Shown: positions 1 through 5,952 of the stretch, one piece after another
Layout of the letters: every line of letters begins with the position of its first letter
Position numbering within the stretch: position 1 is the first letter of the stretch
Assembly (NCBI GenBank): GCA_903821255.1
Contig: CAIJKT010000033.1
Location: 1 to 10,865, forward strand
Origin: an uncultured Lentisphaeria bacterium
Lineage (GTDB): Bacteria; Verrucomicrobiota; Lentisphaeria; Victivallales; Victivallaceae
Direction of reading: 5' to 3'
Length of the DNA stretch: 10,865 bases
Program-made: the position numbers and the translations under genes
The notes under the pieces: generated by a model
Database searches by the model: none
Seen by the model: only the letters and a program-made list of their open reading frames with translations
Told to the model about the DNA's origin: nothing

Positions 1-235
1 GTTCGATGATATGGGAGATGGTCGGCACCAGCGCCGTCCCCAGCGCGCCTTCACCTAATATTCTGCGAAACAGGTTCGGCGTCATAAATGCAAGAAACCA
101 GGAAGAGGCCACCGCGCCGCCACCGAGCACGCTGGCTTCGAGAATTTCACGGAGAAATCCCAGCACCCGGCTGAACAGCGTAGCCGCCGCCATTCCGGAA
201 GTGCTTCTTAAAATACTTTTCTTTGAAGACGACAT
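1..235 (-). CDS. murJ: Lipid II flippase MurJ (MviN), N-terminal part, truncated by window edge
   Basis: MurJ flips lipid II across the inner membrane during peptidoglycan synthesis and belongs to the MOP exporter superfamily. Only the first 78 codons are inside the window; the frame stays open to base 1. The translation shows the family's N-terminal signature: SRVLGFLRE in the first transmembrane helix, then FLAFMTPNLFRRILGEGALG and ALVP, which line up with the SRVLGFxRD and AFxxPNLxRRxxxEGAxxxAFVP segments of known MurJ proteins. The start is the ATG whose complement is at 233-235. No strong Shine-Dalgarno sequence precedes it. It lies 46 bp downstream of ychF on the same strand with no terminator between them, so the two are probably co-transcribed. 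The N-terminal match makes the family assignment firm; completeness cannot be judged. Confidence 0.93.
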   Translation of the reverse strand, partial: MSSSKKSILRSTSGMAAATLFSRVLGFLREILEASVLGGGAVASSWFLAFMTPNLFRRILGEGALGTALVPTISHIIE

Positions 236-281
236 ATAAGATTAAGAGCCAGTCACGTTAACGGATTGAAATACTCCGGCG

Positions 282-1382
282 TTATACCGAGAAGCGGACA
301 TGAATCACGTCGCCGTCCTGCATGATATACTCTTTGCCTTCAATTCTTAATTTGCCGACCGCCTGGGCTTTCGACCAGCCGCCGTTGGCAACCATATCCG
401 AGTAGGAAACCACTTCCATCCGGATAAAGCCGCGGCACATGTCGGTATGAATTTTACCGGCGGCCTGTGGCGCGGGAGTGCCGGCGGTAACCGTCCAGGC
501 GCGCGATTCCATTTCTCCGGCGGTAAAGAACGTGATATAATTGAGCAGGCGGTATCCGGTATGGATGACCCGGCAGAGGCCGTTTTCGGTAATGCCCAGA
601 TCTTCCAGGAAAACCGCGGCGTCTTCAGGTTCAAGCTGCGAAAGTTCCTCTTCCAGTTTAGCGCAGACCGGCACCACTTCGAGATTATTCTTTTTACAGA
701 ATTCAACCAGCGCTTTGGAGTGTTCATCCTGGCCGAAAGACCTGAACGTCGCTTCGTCAACGTTGGCGCAGACAAATGCCGGCATCAGGGTGATCAGCCC
801 GCAATTCTTTGCCGCCGCAACCTGTTTGGGGTCGTTGCGGTCATATTCCGGGACACGGCCGTCGGCGAGATCCGCGGCGAATTTGGCGGCGATTTCCAGT
901 TCAGCTTTAGTTTCAGCATCCCCGGCGCGCATAAGTTTTTTGGATTTTTCCAGCCGTTTTTCAATGAAGTCCAGATCGGCCAGCATCAGTTCAGTCATGA
1001 TCACTTCCAGATCGCGGACCGGATTGACGTCGCCGTCAACGTGGATTACGTCGCCGGCTTTGAAGACGCGGACCACATGGGCAATCGCGTCAACGCTCCG
1101 GATATGTCCGAGAAACTGGTTGCCCAGCCCCTGCCCCTGGCTCGCGCCTTTGACCAGGCCGGCAATATCGATGAATTTCAGCGTCGAAGGCACAATTCTG
1201 CCGGAGTGTTCGAGCTTGGAAAGCACTTCCAGGCGCTCATCCGGCACTGCCACGATCCCGGTATTGGGTTCAATGGTGCAGAACGGGAAGTTCGCCGCGG
1301 CGGCGCTGCCTTTGCTAAGCGCATTGAACAAAGTGGATTTGCCGACATTCGGCAATCCCACAAAACCACATGAAAAACTCAT
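282..1382 (-). CDS. ychF: Redox-regulated ATPase YchF (OLA1/Obg-like)
   Basis: YchF is a universally conserved P-loop NTPase of the TRAFAC/Obg group that prefers ATP and associates with ribosomes. The product is 366 aa, the normal family length (about 363). Visible motifs are the Walker A GLPNVGKS at residues 9-16, a conserved FPFCTIEPNTG with Cys35, the switch II DIAG at about 72-75 followed by GLVKGASQGQGLGNQFL, and NVDE at 207-210 where ordinary GTPases have NKxD. The NxxE replacement is the family hallmark behind ATP preference. The C-terminus carries the TGS domain (GFIRMEVVSYSDM to DGDVIHVRFSV). The ATG at 1382 is preceded on its strand by AGAGG at good spacing. It is first in a likely ychF-murJ transcript and starts just beyond the terminator of the upstream TIGR04073-like gene. 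Confidence 0.97.
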   Translation of the reverse strand: MSFSCGFVGLPNVGKSTLFNALSKGSAAAANFPFCTIEPNTGIVAVPDERLEVLSKLEHSGRIVPSTLKFIDIAGLVKGASQGQGLGNQFLGHIRSVDAIAHVVRVFKAGDVIHVDGDVNPVRDLEVIMTELMLADLDFIEKRLEKSKKLMRAGDAETKAELEIAAKFAADLADGRVPEYDRNDPKQVAAAKNCGLITLMPAFVCANVDEATFRSFGQDEHSKALVEFCKKNNLEVVPVCAKLEEELSQLEPEDAAVFLEDLGITENGLCRVIHTGYRLLNYITFFTAGEMESRAWTVTAGTPAPQAAGKIHTDMCRGFIRMEVVSYSDMVANGGWSKAQAVGKLRIEGKEYIMQDGDVIHVRFSV

Positions 1383-1432
1383 AATCAGCCTCTTTCCGCA
1401 AATAAAATCAAAATGAAAGTTAAAAAAACATT

Positions 1433-1438
1433 ATTATA
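1433..1438 (-). promoter_or_regulatory. Possible -10 box for ychF
   Basis: On the minus strand this hexamer reads TATAAT, about 50 bp before the ychF start codon. The matching -35 position falls inside the loop and arm of the terminator hairpin of the upstream gene and matches the consensus poorly (CTGAAC). The surroundings are strongly A/T-rich, so a chance match is quite possible. Included because a separate promoter is expected here, directly after the terminator. Confidence 0.3.
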
Positions 1439-1441
1439 TAT

Positions 1442-1467
1442 AAAAAAGCCCGCCGGTTCAGGCGGGC
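1442..1467 (-). terminator. Rho-independent terminator of the TIGR04073-like gene
   Basis: Read on the minus strand, GCCCGCC (7 bp), a 6-nt loop TGAACC, then GGCGGGC is followed directly by TTTTTTA. This is a textbook intrinsic terminator 25 nt after the stop codon of the gene at 1493-1900. On the plus strand no T-tract follows the hairpin, so it acts in one direction only. It separates that gene from ychF downstream. Confidence 0.9.
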
Positions 1468-1492
1468 GTAATTTATCATCGGTCAAGCTGCG

Positions 1493-1900
1493 TTATCTGG
1501 TAATCGCTTCATCCGGGTAGAAGAAGTTAAACGCATTGTGTTCCATGTCCACAACCCATGCCGGGCGCATAAGCGGTCCATAACCCCAGCCGGAATCTTC
1601 CGGATCGTCGGTGGCGCCAGGCAGCGGCATATAGAAAGTAAGGACATCAGTTACGCCGACGCATTCACGGGCCACCACAAAAGCTACGCCTTTAAGTACA
1701 CCGTAAGTCAAGGCCGGAATCGCGCCTTTCTCCTGATTTACATCATACGGTCTGATTAAAATCTCCAGCGGGCCGAACGCAATATTGGCTATGCCTCGGC
1801 CGAGCTTTTCCAGCGGACCGCTTTCAGCGAAAGTATTGGGCACAATAGCAACGGCAAGAAGAACAATCCCGGCTACTATAACTCTTTTTATAAAGCTCAT
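1493..1900 (-). CDS. Small exported protein, TIGR04073-like (exosortase system-associated family)
   Basis: A 135-aa protein with an N-terminal signal peptide: basic MSFIKR, a hydrophobic core IVAGIVLLAVAIVP, and a likely signal peptidase I site after NTFA. The mature part, with KLGRGIANIAFGPLEI near its start, a central Gly-rich GVLKGVAFVVARECVGVTDVLTFYMPLPG and a C-terminal W/Y-rich tail, resembles the exosortase system-associated TIGR04073 family known from Verrucomicrobia and Lentisphaerae. Its biochemical role is unknown. A TTG codon lies directly upstream in frame, but the ATG at 1900 is preferred because AAGGG then sits 8 nt before it. It is flanked by its own promoter and terminator, so it is probably monocistronic. 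No exosortase or PEP-CTERM protein is present in the window. The family call is from memory of conserved residues, not from a profile search. Confidence 0.72.
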   Translation of the reverse strand: MSFIKRVIVAGIVLLAVAIVPNTFAESGPLEKLGRGIANIAFGPLEILIRPYDVNQEKGAIPALTYGVLKGVAFVVARECVGVTDVLTFYMPLPGATDDPEDSGWGYGPLMRPAWVVDMEHNAFNFFYPDEAITR

Positions 1901-1937
1901 CAATCATACCCTTTTCTATTACAAAATTAGGATCCCG

Positions 1938-1966
1938 ATTATAAGGGAAGTGCTAAAATCTTTGAA
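1938..1966 (-). promoter_or_regulatory. Promoter of the TIGR04073-like gene
   Basis: On the minus strand a perfect TATAAT (complement of 1938-1943) is preceded by a 17-bp spacer and TTCAAA (complement of 1961-1966), which matches TTGACA at 4 of 6 positions. The predicted start point near 1931 leaves a leader of about 30 nt before the ATG at 1900. The position is right for a leftward promoter in the divergent intergenic region 1901-2054. Confidence 0.55.
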
Positions 1967-2054
1967 ATATAACTTGACTATTTCAAAAAATCAAGGAAAT
2001 TCGTATTAATAATACATCACTTTAAATAAACATCAAACAGATGGAGACAGAAAA

Positions 2055-2501
2055 ATGAAAGATAAGAAGAAAATCAAACCGGACGCAAACCGCTTGTCAG
2101 GCTTGTCCCTGCTGAAGGCGTCAGCCACCAGATACCCGGACAGTCCGGAGCAGGCCCGGATGGAAACATTCAAGAATGTTTACCATGACCGGGATTACAT
2201 CATTACGTTTGACTGCCCGGAATTCACCTCGCTGTGTCCGGTGACCGGCCAGCCGGATTTCGGTGCAATCACAATTCGTTACATTCCGGATAAAACCTGC
2301 ATTGAAAGCAAATCGTTGAAGCTGTATCTTTATGCTTTTAGAAATCACAATACCTTTCATGAAGAAGCGGTAAACACGATTCTTGATGAACTGGTGAATA
2401 AATGTACGCCGCGCAAAGCCGAGGTAATCGGTATCTTCAGGCCGCGCGGCGGCATTGCAATCCATGTAAAAGCTTGTTATGGAGGAAAAATTGATGGATA
2501 A
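2055..2501 (+). CDS. queF: NADPH-dependent preQ0 reductase QueF (7-cyano-7-deazaguanine reductase)
   Basis: QueF reduces the nitrile of preQ0 to the aminomethyl group of preQ1 with NADPH, the last step before insertion into tRNA during queuosine synthesis; it is a cytosolic tunnelling-fold enzyme. The 148-aa length fits the short, YkvM-type (unimodular) subfamily. Diagnostic residues are all present: the catalytic Cys61 in FTSLCPVTGQPDFG, the proton-relay Asp68, the QueF motif ESKSLKLYL at 84-92, and the substrate-binding His102-Glu103 in NTFHEE. A GGAGA sequence lies 8-9 nt before the ATG. Its end overlaps argJ by 8 bp. No other queuosine gene is nearby, and the leader shows no convincing preQ1 riboswitch. 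Pairing with argJ has no obvious metabolic logic. Confidence 0.96.
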   Translation: MKDKKKIKPDANRLSGLSLLKASATRYPDSPEQARMETFKNVYHDRDYIITFDCPEFTSLCPVTGQPDFGAITIRYIPDKTCIESKSLKLYLYAFRNHNTFHEEAVNTILDELVNKCTPRKAEVIGIFRPRGGIAIHVKACYGGKIDG

Positions 2502-3723
2502 CGAGTTTACCGTAATTACCGGCGGGTCCGTGACTTCGCCGAAGGGGTTCAAAGCTTCAGGCATTACCGCCGGATTGAAAAAGAGCGGCAATCCGGATAT
2601 GGCGCTGATTTATTCCGAAATTCCGGCTAATTTTTCAGGAGCATTCACCTCCTGCACGTTTGCCGCGGCTCCGGTGCGGGTATGCCAGGAGCGCGTCAAA
2701 AGCCAGGATAAAATCCAGGCGGTCATCGTCAACAGCGGCAACGCCAACGCCTGTACCGGCAAACCCGGTATTGCCAACGCTGAAAAAATGTGCGAACAGG
2801 TCGGCAGCCTGCTCGGCATCTGTCCGAAGTCAGTGATGGTCTCCTCCACCGGCAGAATCGGCGTCCAGATGCCGATGGCGGTAATCGAAAAAGGCATTAC
2901 GCTGGCGGTATCAGCCCTGTCCTCCGACGGCGGCAAGAAAGCCGCCGATGCGATCATGACGACCGACACCCGGCCCAAAGTCATGGCGGTCGAACTAAAA
3001 CTCGGCGGTAAAACTGTCACCATCGGGGGCATGACCAAGGGCGCCGGCATGATCGACCCGAAAATGAAAGTACCGCATGCCACGATGCTTTGCTATATCA
3101 CCACTGACGCAGCAGCAGATAATGCACTGATCGGGAAATTCCTGGCGCAGGGGGTTGACGAATCATTCAACCGCATTACGATTGACGGCGATATGAGCAC
3201 CAACGACACCACGATTCTGATGGCGAACGGCGTCTCCGGCGTGAAAATCAATCCGGGAACTCCTGAAGAAGCCGCGTTCTATAAAGCGCTGCTGTTTGTG
3301 ATGCAGACGCTGGCGAAAGAAATGGTGCTGGACGGCGAAGGCGCCACCAAGCTGGTCAATGTGGTGATCGAAAACGCTCCTTCCAGAGAGGATGCCGAAC
3401 TTGCCGCCAATGCCATTGCCAACTCGCTGCTGTGCAAGACCGCGTGGTTCGGCTGCGACCCGAACTGGGGCCGCGTCATCGCTGCCATCGGTTATTCCGG
3501 CGCTAAATTCGAGCCGGACAATGTCGTCATTCATTACAACGACAAACCGGTAGTCTGCAACGGGCAGGACGCCGGGACTCCGGAGGCGGTGCTGGCGGCG
3601 CTCATGAAGGAACGCGAATTCACGATCAGCGTCAATCTCAATTCCGGGCATTCCGGCTATAACGTCTGGACTTGCGACATCTCTTACGAATATGTAAAGA
3701 TCAACGCCGATTATCATACCTGA
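2494..3723 (+). CDS. argJ: Bifunctional glutamate N-acetyltransferase / ornithine acetyltransferase ArgJ
   Basis: ArgJ transfers the acetyl group from N-acetylornithine to glutamate (and in bifunctional forms uses acetyl-CoA), recycling acetyl in arginine synthesis. It is an Ntn-hydrolase-like protein that cleaves itself into two chains. The 409-aa product has VNSGNANACTG (79-89), the oxyanion-hole region SSTGRIG (117-123), TTDTRPK, and GMTKGAGMI followed by ATMLCYITTDA; Thr197 of ATML is the expected cleavage nucleophile. The C-terminus ends in the usual WTCDISYEYVKINADYH form. Four extra residues (KVPH) seem to sit between the MIxPxM and ATML elements compared with the common MIxPNMATML. 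The ATG at 2494 is chosen over one 15 bp upstream because GGAGG at 2481-2485 precedes it by 8 nt. It overlaps queF by 8 bp (ATGGATAA), suggesting translational coupling. Confidence 0.96.
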   Translation: MDNEFTVITGGSVTSPKGFKASGITAGLKKSGNPDMALIYSEIPANFSGAFTSCTFAAAPVRVCQERVKSQDKIQAVIVNSGNANACTGKPGIANAEKMCEQVGSLLGICPKSVMVSSTGRIGVQMPMAVIEKGITLAVSALSSDGGKKAADAIMTTDTRPKVMAVELKLGGKTVTIGGMTKGAGMIDPKMKVPHATMLCYITTDAAADNALIGKFLAQGVDESFNRITIDGDMSTNDTTILMANGVSGVKINPGTPEEAAFYKALLFVMQTLAKEMVLDGEGATKLVNVVIENAPSREDAELAANAIANSLLCKTAWFGCDPNWGRVIAAIGYSGAKFEPDNVVIHYNDKPVVCNGQDAGTPEAVLAALMKEREFTISVNLNSGHSGYNVWTCDISYEYVKINADYHT

Positions 3724-3724
3724 T

Positions 3725-3795
3725 TCTCCGGACGCCAGTCCGGAGACCGGTGATTTTGTCTCTGCTGTTGAACATGGCATGGCAACAGCAGAGAC
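3725..3795 (+). terminator. Two tandem hairpins between convergent argJ and isomerase genes
   Basis: Starting right after the argJ stop codon, TCTCCGGAC / GTCCGGAGA forms a perfect 9-bp stem with a GCCA loop (3725-3746). Twelve bases later a perfect 13-bp stem GTCTCTGCTGTTG / CAACAGCAGAGAC closes a 12-nt loop (3758-3795). The second is followed on the plus strand only by TGTTTCG, a weak T-tract, and on the minus strand by AAAATCA, so neither is a classic intrinsic terminator. The position between convergent genes still suggests transcription termination or protection of 3' ends. The second stem starts 18 nt beyond the isomerase stop, so it may serve both transcripts. Confidence 0.6.
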
Positions 3796-3812
3796 TGTTT
3801 CGAAGCGTATAA

Positions 3813-4649
3813 CTAAAGCCAGAAGTTGTGTGCGGCAGTCAATGCTTCAGTCAACGGCGGCAGTTCCGGCTCCCATAATCTTTCCCACTCCAGAGATACC
3901 GCAGGCTGGAAATTCATTGCCCGCAATGAGCCGAGCAGGCATTTAACGGGAACATCCCCCTGACCCGGCAGAACACTCCTGATTTTACCCGCGGCTGTTT
4001 TGACGCTGTCCTTAACGTGAACATGGACGATATTGTTTCCCAGCAATGTCATGCTGTCAATAAAAGATTCCCCGCCATGCCGCCATGTATGATGAACATC
4101 CCAGATCACGGGCATGGTCTGTCCGGCGGTGTAGAAGAAACGGATGCAGTTGACGGCGGATGAAAAGCCGTCATGCGTTTCAATTGCCAGTTGACAATCG
4201 AGATGATATGCCTGGCTGATTTTATTCCACTGCTGCATGGTCCGGGCTGCGCGGTTCAGAATTTCCGGCGTTGGATCATGGCTGTATTCAAAACCGCCAA
4301 AAATCCGGCAGTAAGGAACGTGCAACTCATCGGCCAGCTGCGCCAGTTTGAGGATATAATCAAAGTCCTTTTCCTGCGCTCCGACTAAATTGAAAGACGT
4401 ATCGATCATTTTTATGATTCCGGATTCCGCCACGGAACGATATTTAGCCGGAGCGTTTTTTTTGTATTCGCTGAAAAGCCCGGCAAGATCCAGCGAACCG
4501 GCGAAAGCCCTTAATTCAATCGCCCCAATGCCATTTTCCCCTGCCAGCATAATAATTTCATCCAGGCCCAGTTCGGCACAGCCGAGTGAGGAAAAGCACC
4601 ATTGAAGCCGGTCGGCGGCAAAAGAGTGATTCGGCACTGTTTTATCCAT
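3813..4649 (-). CDS. Sugar phosphate isomerase/epimerase-like TIM-barrel protein (AP_endonuc_2 family)
   Basis: The 278-aa product belongs to the xylose-isomerase-like / AP endonuclease 2 TIM-barrel superfamily, whose members interconvert sugars, inosose or hydroxypyruvate with a divalent metal. The expected metal-ligand positions are visible: Glu157 in AIETHD, Asp184 in WDVHH, His209/His211 in VHVHVKD, and Glu254 in SLEWE. LPGQGDVP (227-234) is the typical phosphate/substrate loop seen in this superfamily. There is no signal peptide, so it is cytoplasmic. The ATG overlaps the end of the upstream dehydrogenase gene by 8 bp (ATGGATAA), so translation is probably coupled; only a weak AGG lies ahead of it. 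Substrate is not predictable. Context with a dehydrogenase, a LacI regulator and a lyase suggests a role in sugar or uronate catabolism (inference). Confidence 0.85.
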   Translation of the reverse strand: MDKTVPNHSFAADRLQWCFSSLGCAELGLDEIIMLAGENGIGAIELRAFAGSLDLAGLFSEYKKNAPAKYRSVAESGIIKMIDTSFNLVGAQEKDFDYILKLAQLADELHVPYCRIFGGFEYSHDPTPEILNRAARTMQQWNKISQAYHLDCQLAIETHDGFSSAVNCIRFFYTAGQTMPVIWDVHHTWRHGGESFIDSMTLLGNNIVHVHVKDSVKTAAGKIRSVLPGQGDVPVKCLLGSLRAMNFQPAVSLEWERLWEPELPPLTEALTAAHNFWL

Positions 4650-5664
4650 AGTTCAGCCTGTTGCTGGTCATTGTTTTCAGTCGCTCGGGCGTCACTGCAT
4701 AATGCAGATTTTCGCCGTTGTAAAACCGGTTTACTTCCTGCAGCATTGCCGGAACGAATTGGCCGGTGTTCCGCCCGGCGCAATGCGGCGTTAAAATGGC
4801 ATTGGGAAATTGCTGAAGGCGATTATTATCAGGAAGCGGTTCCTGGTGAAAGACATCTGCGATATAAGTGAAGCGGTTTTGGTGAAGTGCGTCAATCAAC
4901 GCATTTTCGTCAATGAGACGGCCGCGTCCGGGATTGAGCAGCACTGCACCAGGTTTGAGCCGTTGCAGCAGGCCGGTGTCAATCCGGCCTTCATTCAACG
5001 GGTTAAGCGCGGCCAGCAGAACAATGACATCCGCCTGTGAAAAAATATCCTCCAGCGTTGCAGATTCAACGGCCTCTTCGCCGGAACGGAAATGACTGCT
5101 GTGCACCATGATTTTAACTGGCGCAAAAGCCTTTAAAAGGCGGATGTATTCAGCACTGATATTACCATAGCCCCATATCCCGATTACCGAGTTCCGGATA
5201 TTGCGGAAGTCGGCGGTAACTTTATTCCAGTTTAGCGGCCGCAAACCACCAAAGTTGGCATATTTAAGCAGATTGGTCAGACCTGCCCAGGTCATCGCCA
5301 TGCACCATTCGGCAACGGACGCGGCCATAATGGAATTAGCGGTAGTCATCATAATGTCCGGACGCGACAATTCCGCTGCCAGGTCCGCGACCGAACCGGC
5401 CGCATGCGCAATCAGCGCGATGTCCTTATTGCCGGCCAGCACCTCCCGGTTCAGCGGCGGGGTGCACCAGGAAGTAATTATGGCAGGATAACCCGATATC
5501 GCCTGATTCCAGCCGGACAGACTCAAAGGAGTCCTATCCATAAAATGAACGTGGATATCCAGGGATGCGGCCAAATCAGCAGATTCAGTCGTCCACAATT
5601 CGTCAAAGCGTTCGTAGTCCCCGGGTATTGCCAGCAGAACTTTCCTGGAAGATTTTTCTTTCAT
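4642..5664 (-). CDS. D-isomer-specific 2-hydroxyacid dehydrogenase family protein
   Basis: A 340-aa NAD(P)-dependent oxidoreductase of the D-2-hydroxyacid dehydrogenase family, which reduces 2-keto acids or oxidises D-2-hydroxyacids. The Rossmann motif GIWGYGNIS is at about 162-170. The catalytic triad is complete: Arg247 in NPGRGRLIDE, Glu275 in DVFHQEPLP, and His294 in LTPHCAG. The N-terminal catalytic domain is less conserved, so the substrate (glycerate, phosphoglycerate, or a sugar-derived keto acid) cannot be named. The ATG at 5664 is preferred over an adjacent GTG at 5667 because AAGGA then lies 6 nt upstream. It is first in a two-gene leftward transcript with the TIM-barrel gene and is driven by a near-consensus promoter that carries a putative LacI-type operator at its start point. 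Confidence 0.9.
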   Translation of the reverse strand: MKEKSSRKVLLAIPGDYERFDELWTTESADLAASLDIHVHFMDRTPLSLSGWNQAISGYPAIITSWCTPPLNREVLAGNKDIALIAHAAGSVADLAAELSRPDIMMTTANSIMAASVAEWCMAMTWAGLTNLLKYANFGGLRPLNWNKVTADFRNIRNSVIGIWGYGNISAEYIRLLKAFAPVKIMVHSSHFRSGEEAVESATLEDIFSQADVIVLLAALNPLNEGRIDTGLLQRLKPGAVLLNPGRGRLIDENALIDALHQNRFTYIADVFHQEPLPDNNRLQQFPNAILTPHCAGRNTGQFVPAMLQEVNRFYNGENLHYAVTPERLKTMTSNRLNYG

Positions 5665-5708
5665 CACAAATCCTTATCATGCCTTGCGACCATTTCTGCA
5701 CTATGCAG

Positions 5709-5722
5709 GAAAATCGTTTTTC
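5709..5722. promoter_or_regulatory. Putative LacI-family operator O1 (dehydrogenase side)
   Basis: GAAAATCGTTTTTC is palindromic at 6 of 7 base pairs around a central CG, the form expected of LacI/GalR-family operators, where the hinge-helix leucine inserts at the central CpG. It overlaps the predicted start point (about 5720) of the leftward promoter, an ideal place for repression. The 13-nt AAATCGTTTTTCT (5711-5723) recurs exactly at 5915-5927. The likely ligand is the adjacent LacI-type protein; this is inference. Confidence 0.6.
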
Positions 5723-5726
5723 TAAT

Positions 5727-5755
5727 ATAATACTCTATTTTCTTGTTTTTGTCAA
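5727..5755 (-). promoter_or_regulatory. Promoter of the dehydrogenase-isomerase transcript
   Basis: On the minus strand TTGACA (complement of 5750-5755), a 17-bp spacer, and TATTAT (complement of 5727-5732) match the sigma-70 consensus at 6/6 and 5/6. The predicted start near 5720 gives a leader of about 55 nt before the ATG at 5664. The putative operator at 5709-5722 lies across the start point. Confidence 0.8.
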
Positions 5756-5771
5756 TACGCTGTTGCCGCCG

Positions 5772-5800
5772 CCGATAAAATATTTATCGGAATGTTATCG
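5772..5800. promoter_or_regulatory. Triple CGATAA/TTATCG hexamer array, possible second regulator site
   Basis: CCGATAAA and TTTATCGG form a perfect 8-bp inverted repeat with a 3-nt spacer (5772-5790). A third hexamer TTATCG follows at 5795. The three hexamers start at 5773, 5784 and 5795, exactly 11 bp apart, so they would lie on one face of the helix. The inverted repeat is centred about 61 bp upstream of the predicted leftward start point, a position typical for class I activator binding. No protein candidate is evident in the window. Confidence 0.4.
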
Positions 5801-5872
5801 CAAAACTGAGCGTAAACATACTGCATTAGCCTGATATAAAAATTAAATTCCAAATAATATGACAATTACATA

Positions 5873-5901
5873 TTGACAAGAATTTGTTTTTGATGTATAA
5901 T
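5873..5901 (+). promoter_or_regulatory. Consensus promoter of the lacI-type gene and possibly the rightward cluster
   Basis: TTGACA (5873-5878), a 17-bp spacer and TATAAT (5896-5901) make a perfect sigma-70-type consensus promoter. The predicted start is near 5908, giving a leader of about 45 nt before the ATG at 5953. A promoter this strong in front of a regulator fits tight negative autoregulation through the operator just downstream. Confidence 0.85.
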
Positions 5902-5911
5902 TTACACATCT

Positions 5912-5927
5912 AGTAAATCGTTTTTCT
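5912..5927. promoter_or_regulatory. Putative LacI-family operator O2 (regulator side)
   Basis: AGTAAATCGTTTTTCT is palindromic at 6 of 8 base pairs around a central CG and contains the same 13-nt core AAATCGTTTTTCT found at 5711-5723. It covers about +4 to +20 of the predicted lacI transcript, where a bound repressor would block promoter escape. Together with O1, which is about 200 bp away, it could support looping across the divergent region (inference). Confidence 0.6.
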
Positions 5928-5952
5928 TAATCATTAACCAGAGTGGCAAGTT

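Noticed and set aside
447..1416. Long plus-strand open frames (about 290-308 codons) opposite ychF
   Set aside because: They are antisense to a fully conserved ychF with all family motifs, have no ribosome sites, and read as low-complexity Ser/Arg/Phe-rich protein. They are shadows of the GC-biased third positions.
1974..2009. Plus-strand promoter for queF-argJ from TTGACT at 1974
   Set aside because: The best downstream -10 (TATTAA at 2004-2009) is 24 bp away, too far for a sigma-70 promoter, and no good hexamer sits at 16-18 bp. A promoter must exist here but could not be placed.
1974..2054. PreQ1 riboswitch upstream of queF
   Set aside because: The short leader is A/T-rich and lacks the CUAG-type stem and A-rich pseudoknot tail of preQ1-I aptamers; no alternative hairpin was seen.
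3163..3780. 205-codon minus-strand frame opposite argJ
   Set aside because: It covers the conserved C-terminal half of argJ, resembles no protein family, and its start lies in the hairpin region without a Shine-Dalgarno sequence.
3758..3795. Inverted-repeat ends of a mobile element
   Set aside because: No transposase, target duplication or second copy is present; the arms are a single compact hairpin between two convergent genes.
5665..5952. A small RNA gene or hidden gene in the divergent gap
   Set aside because: The whole stretch is accounted for by two promoters, two operators and the hexamer array; no terminator or coding frame of its own was seen.
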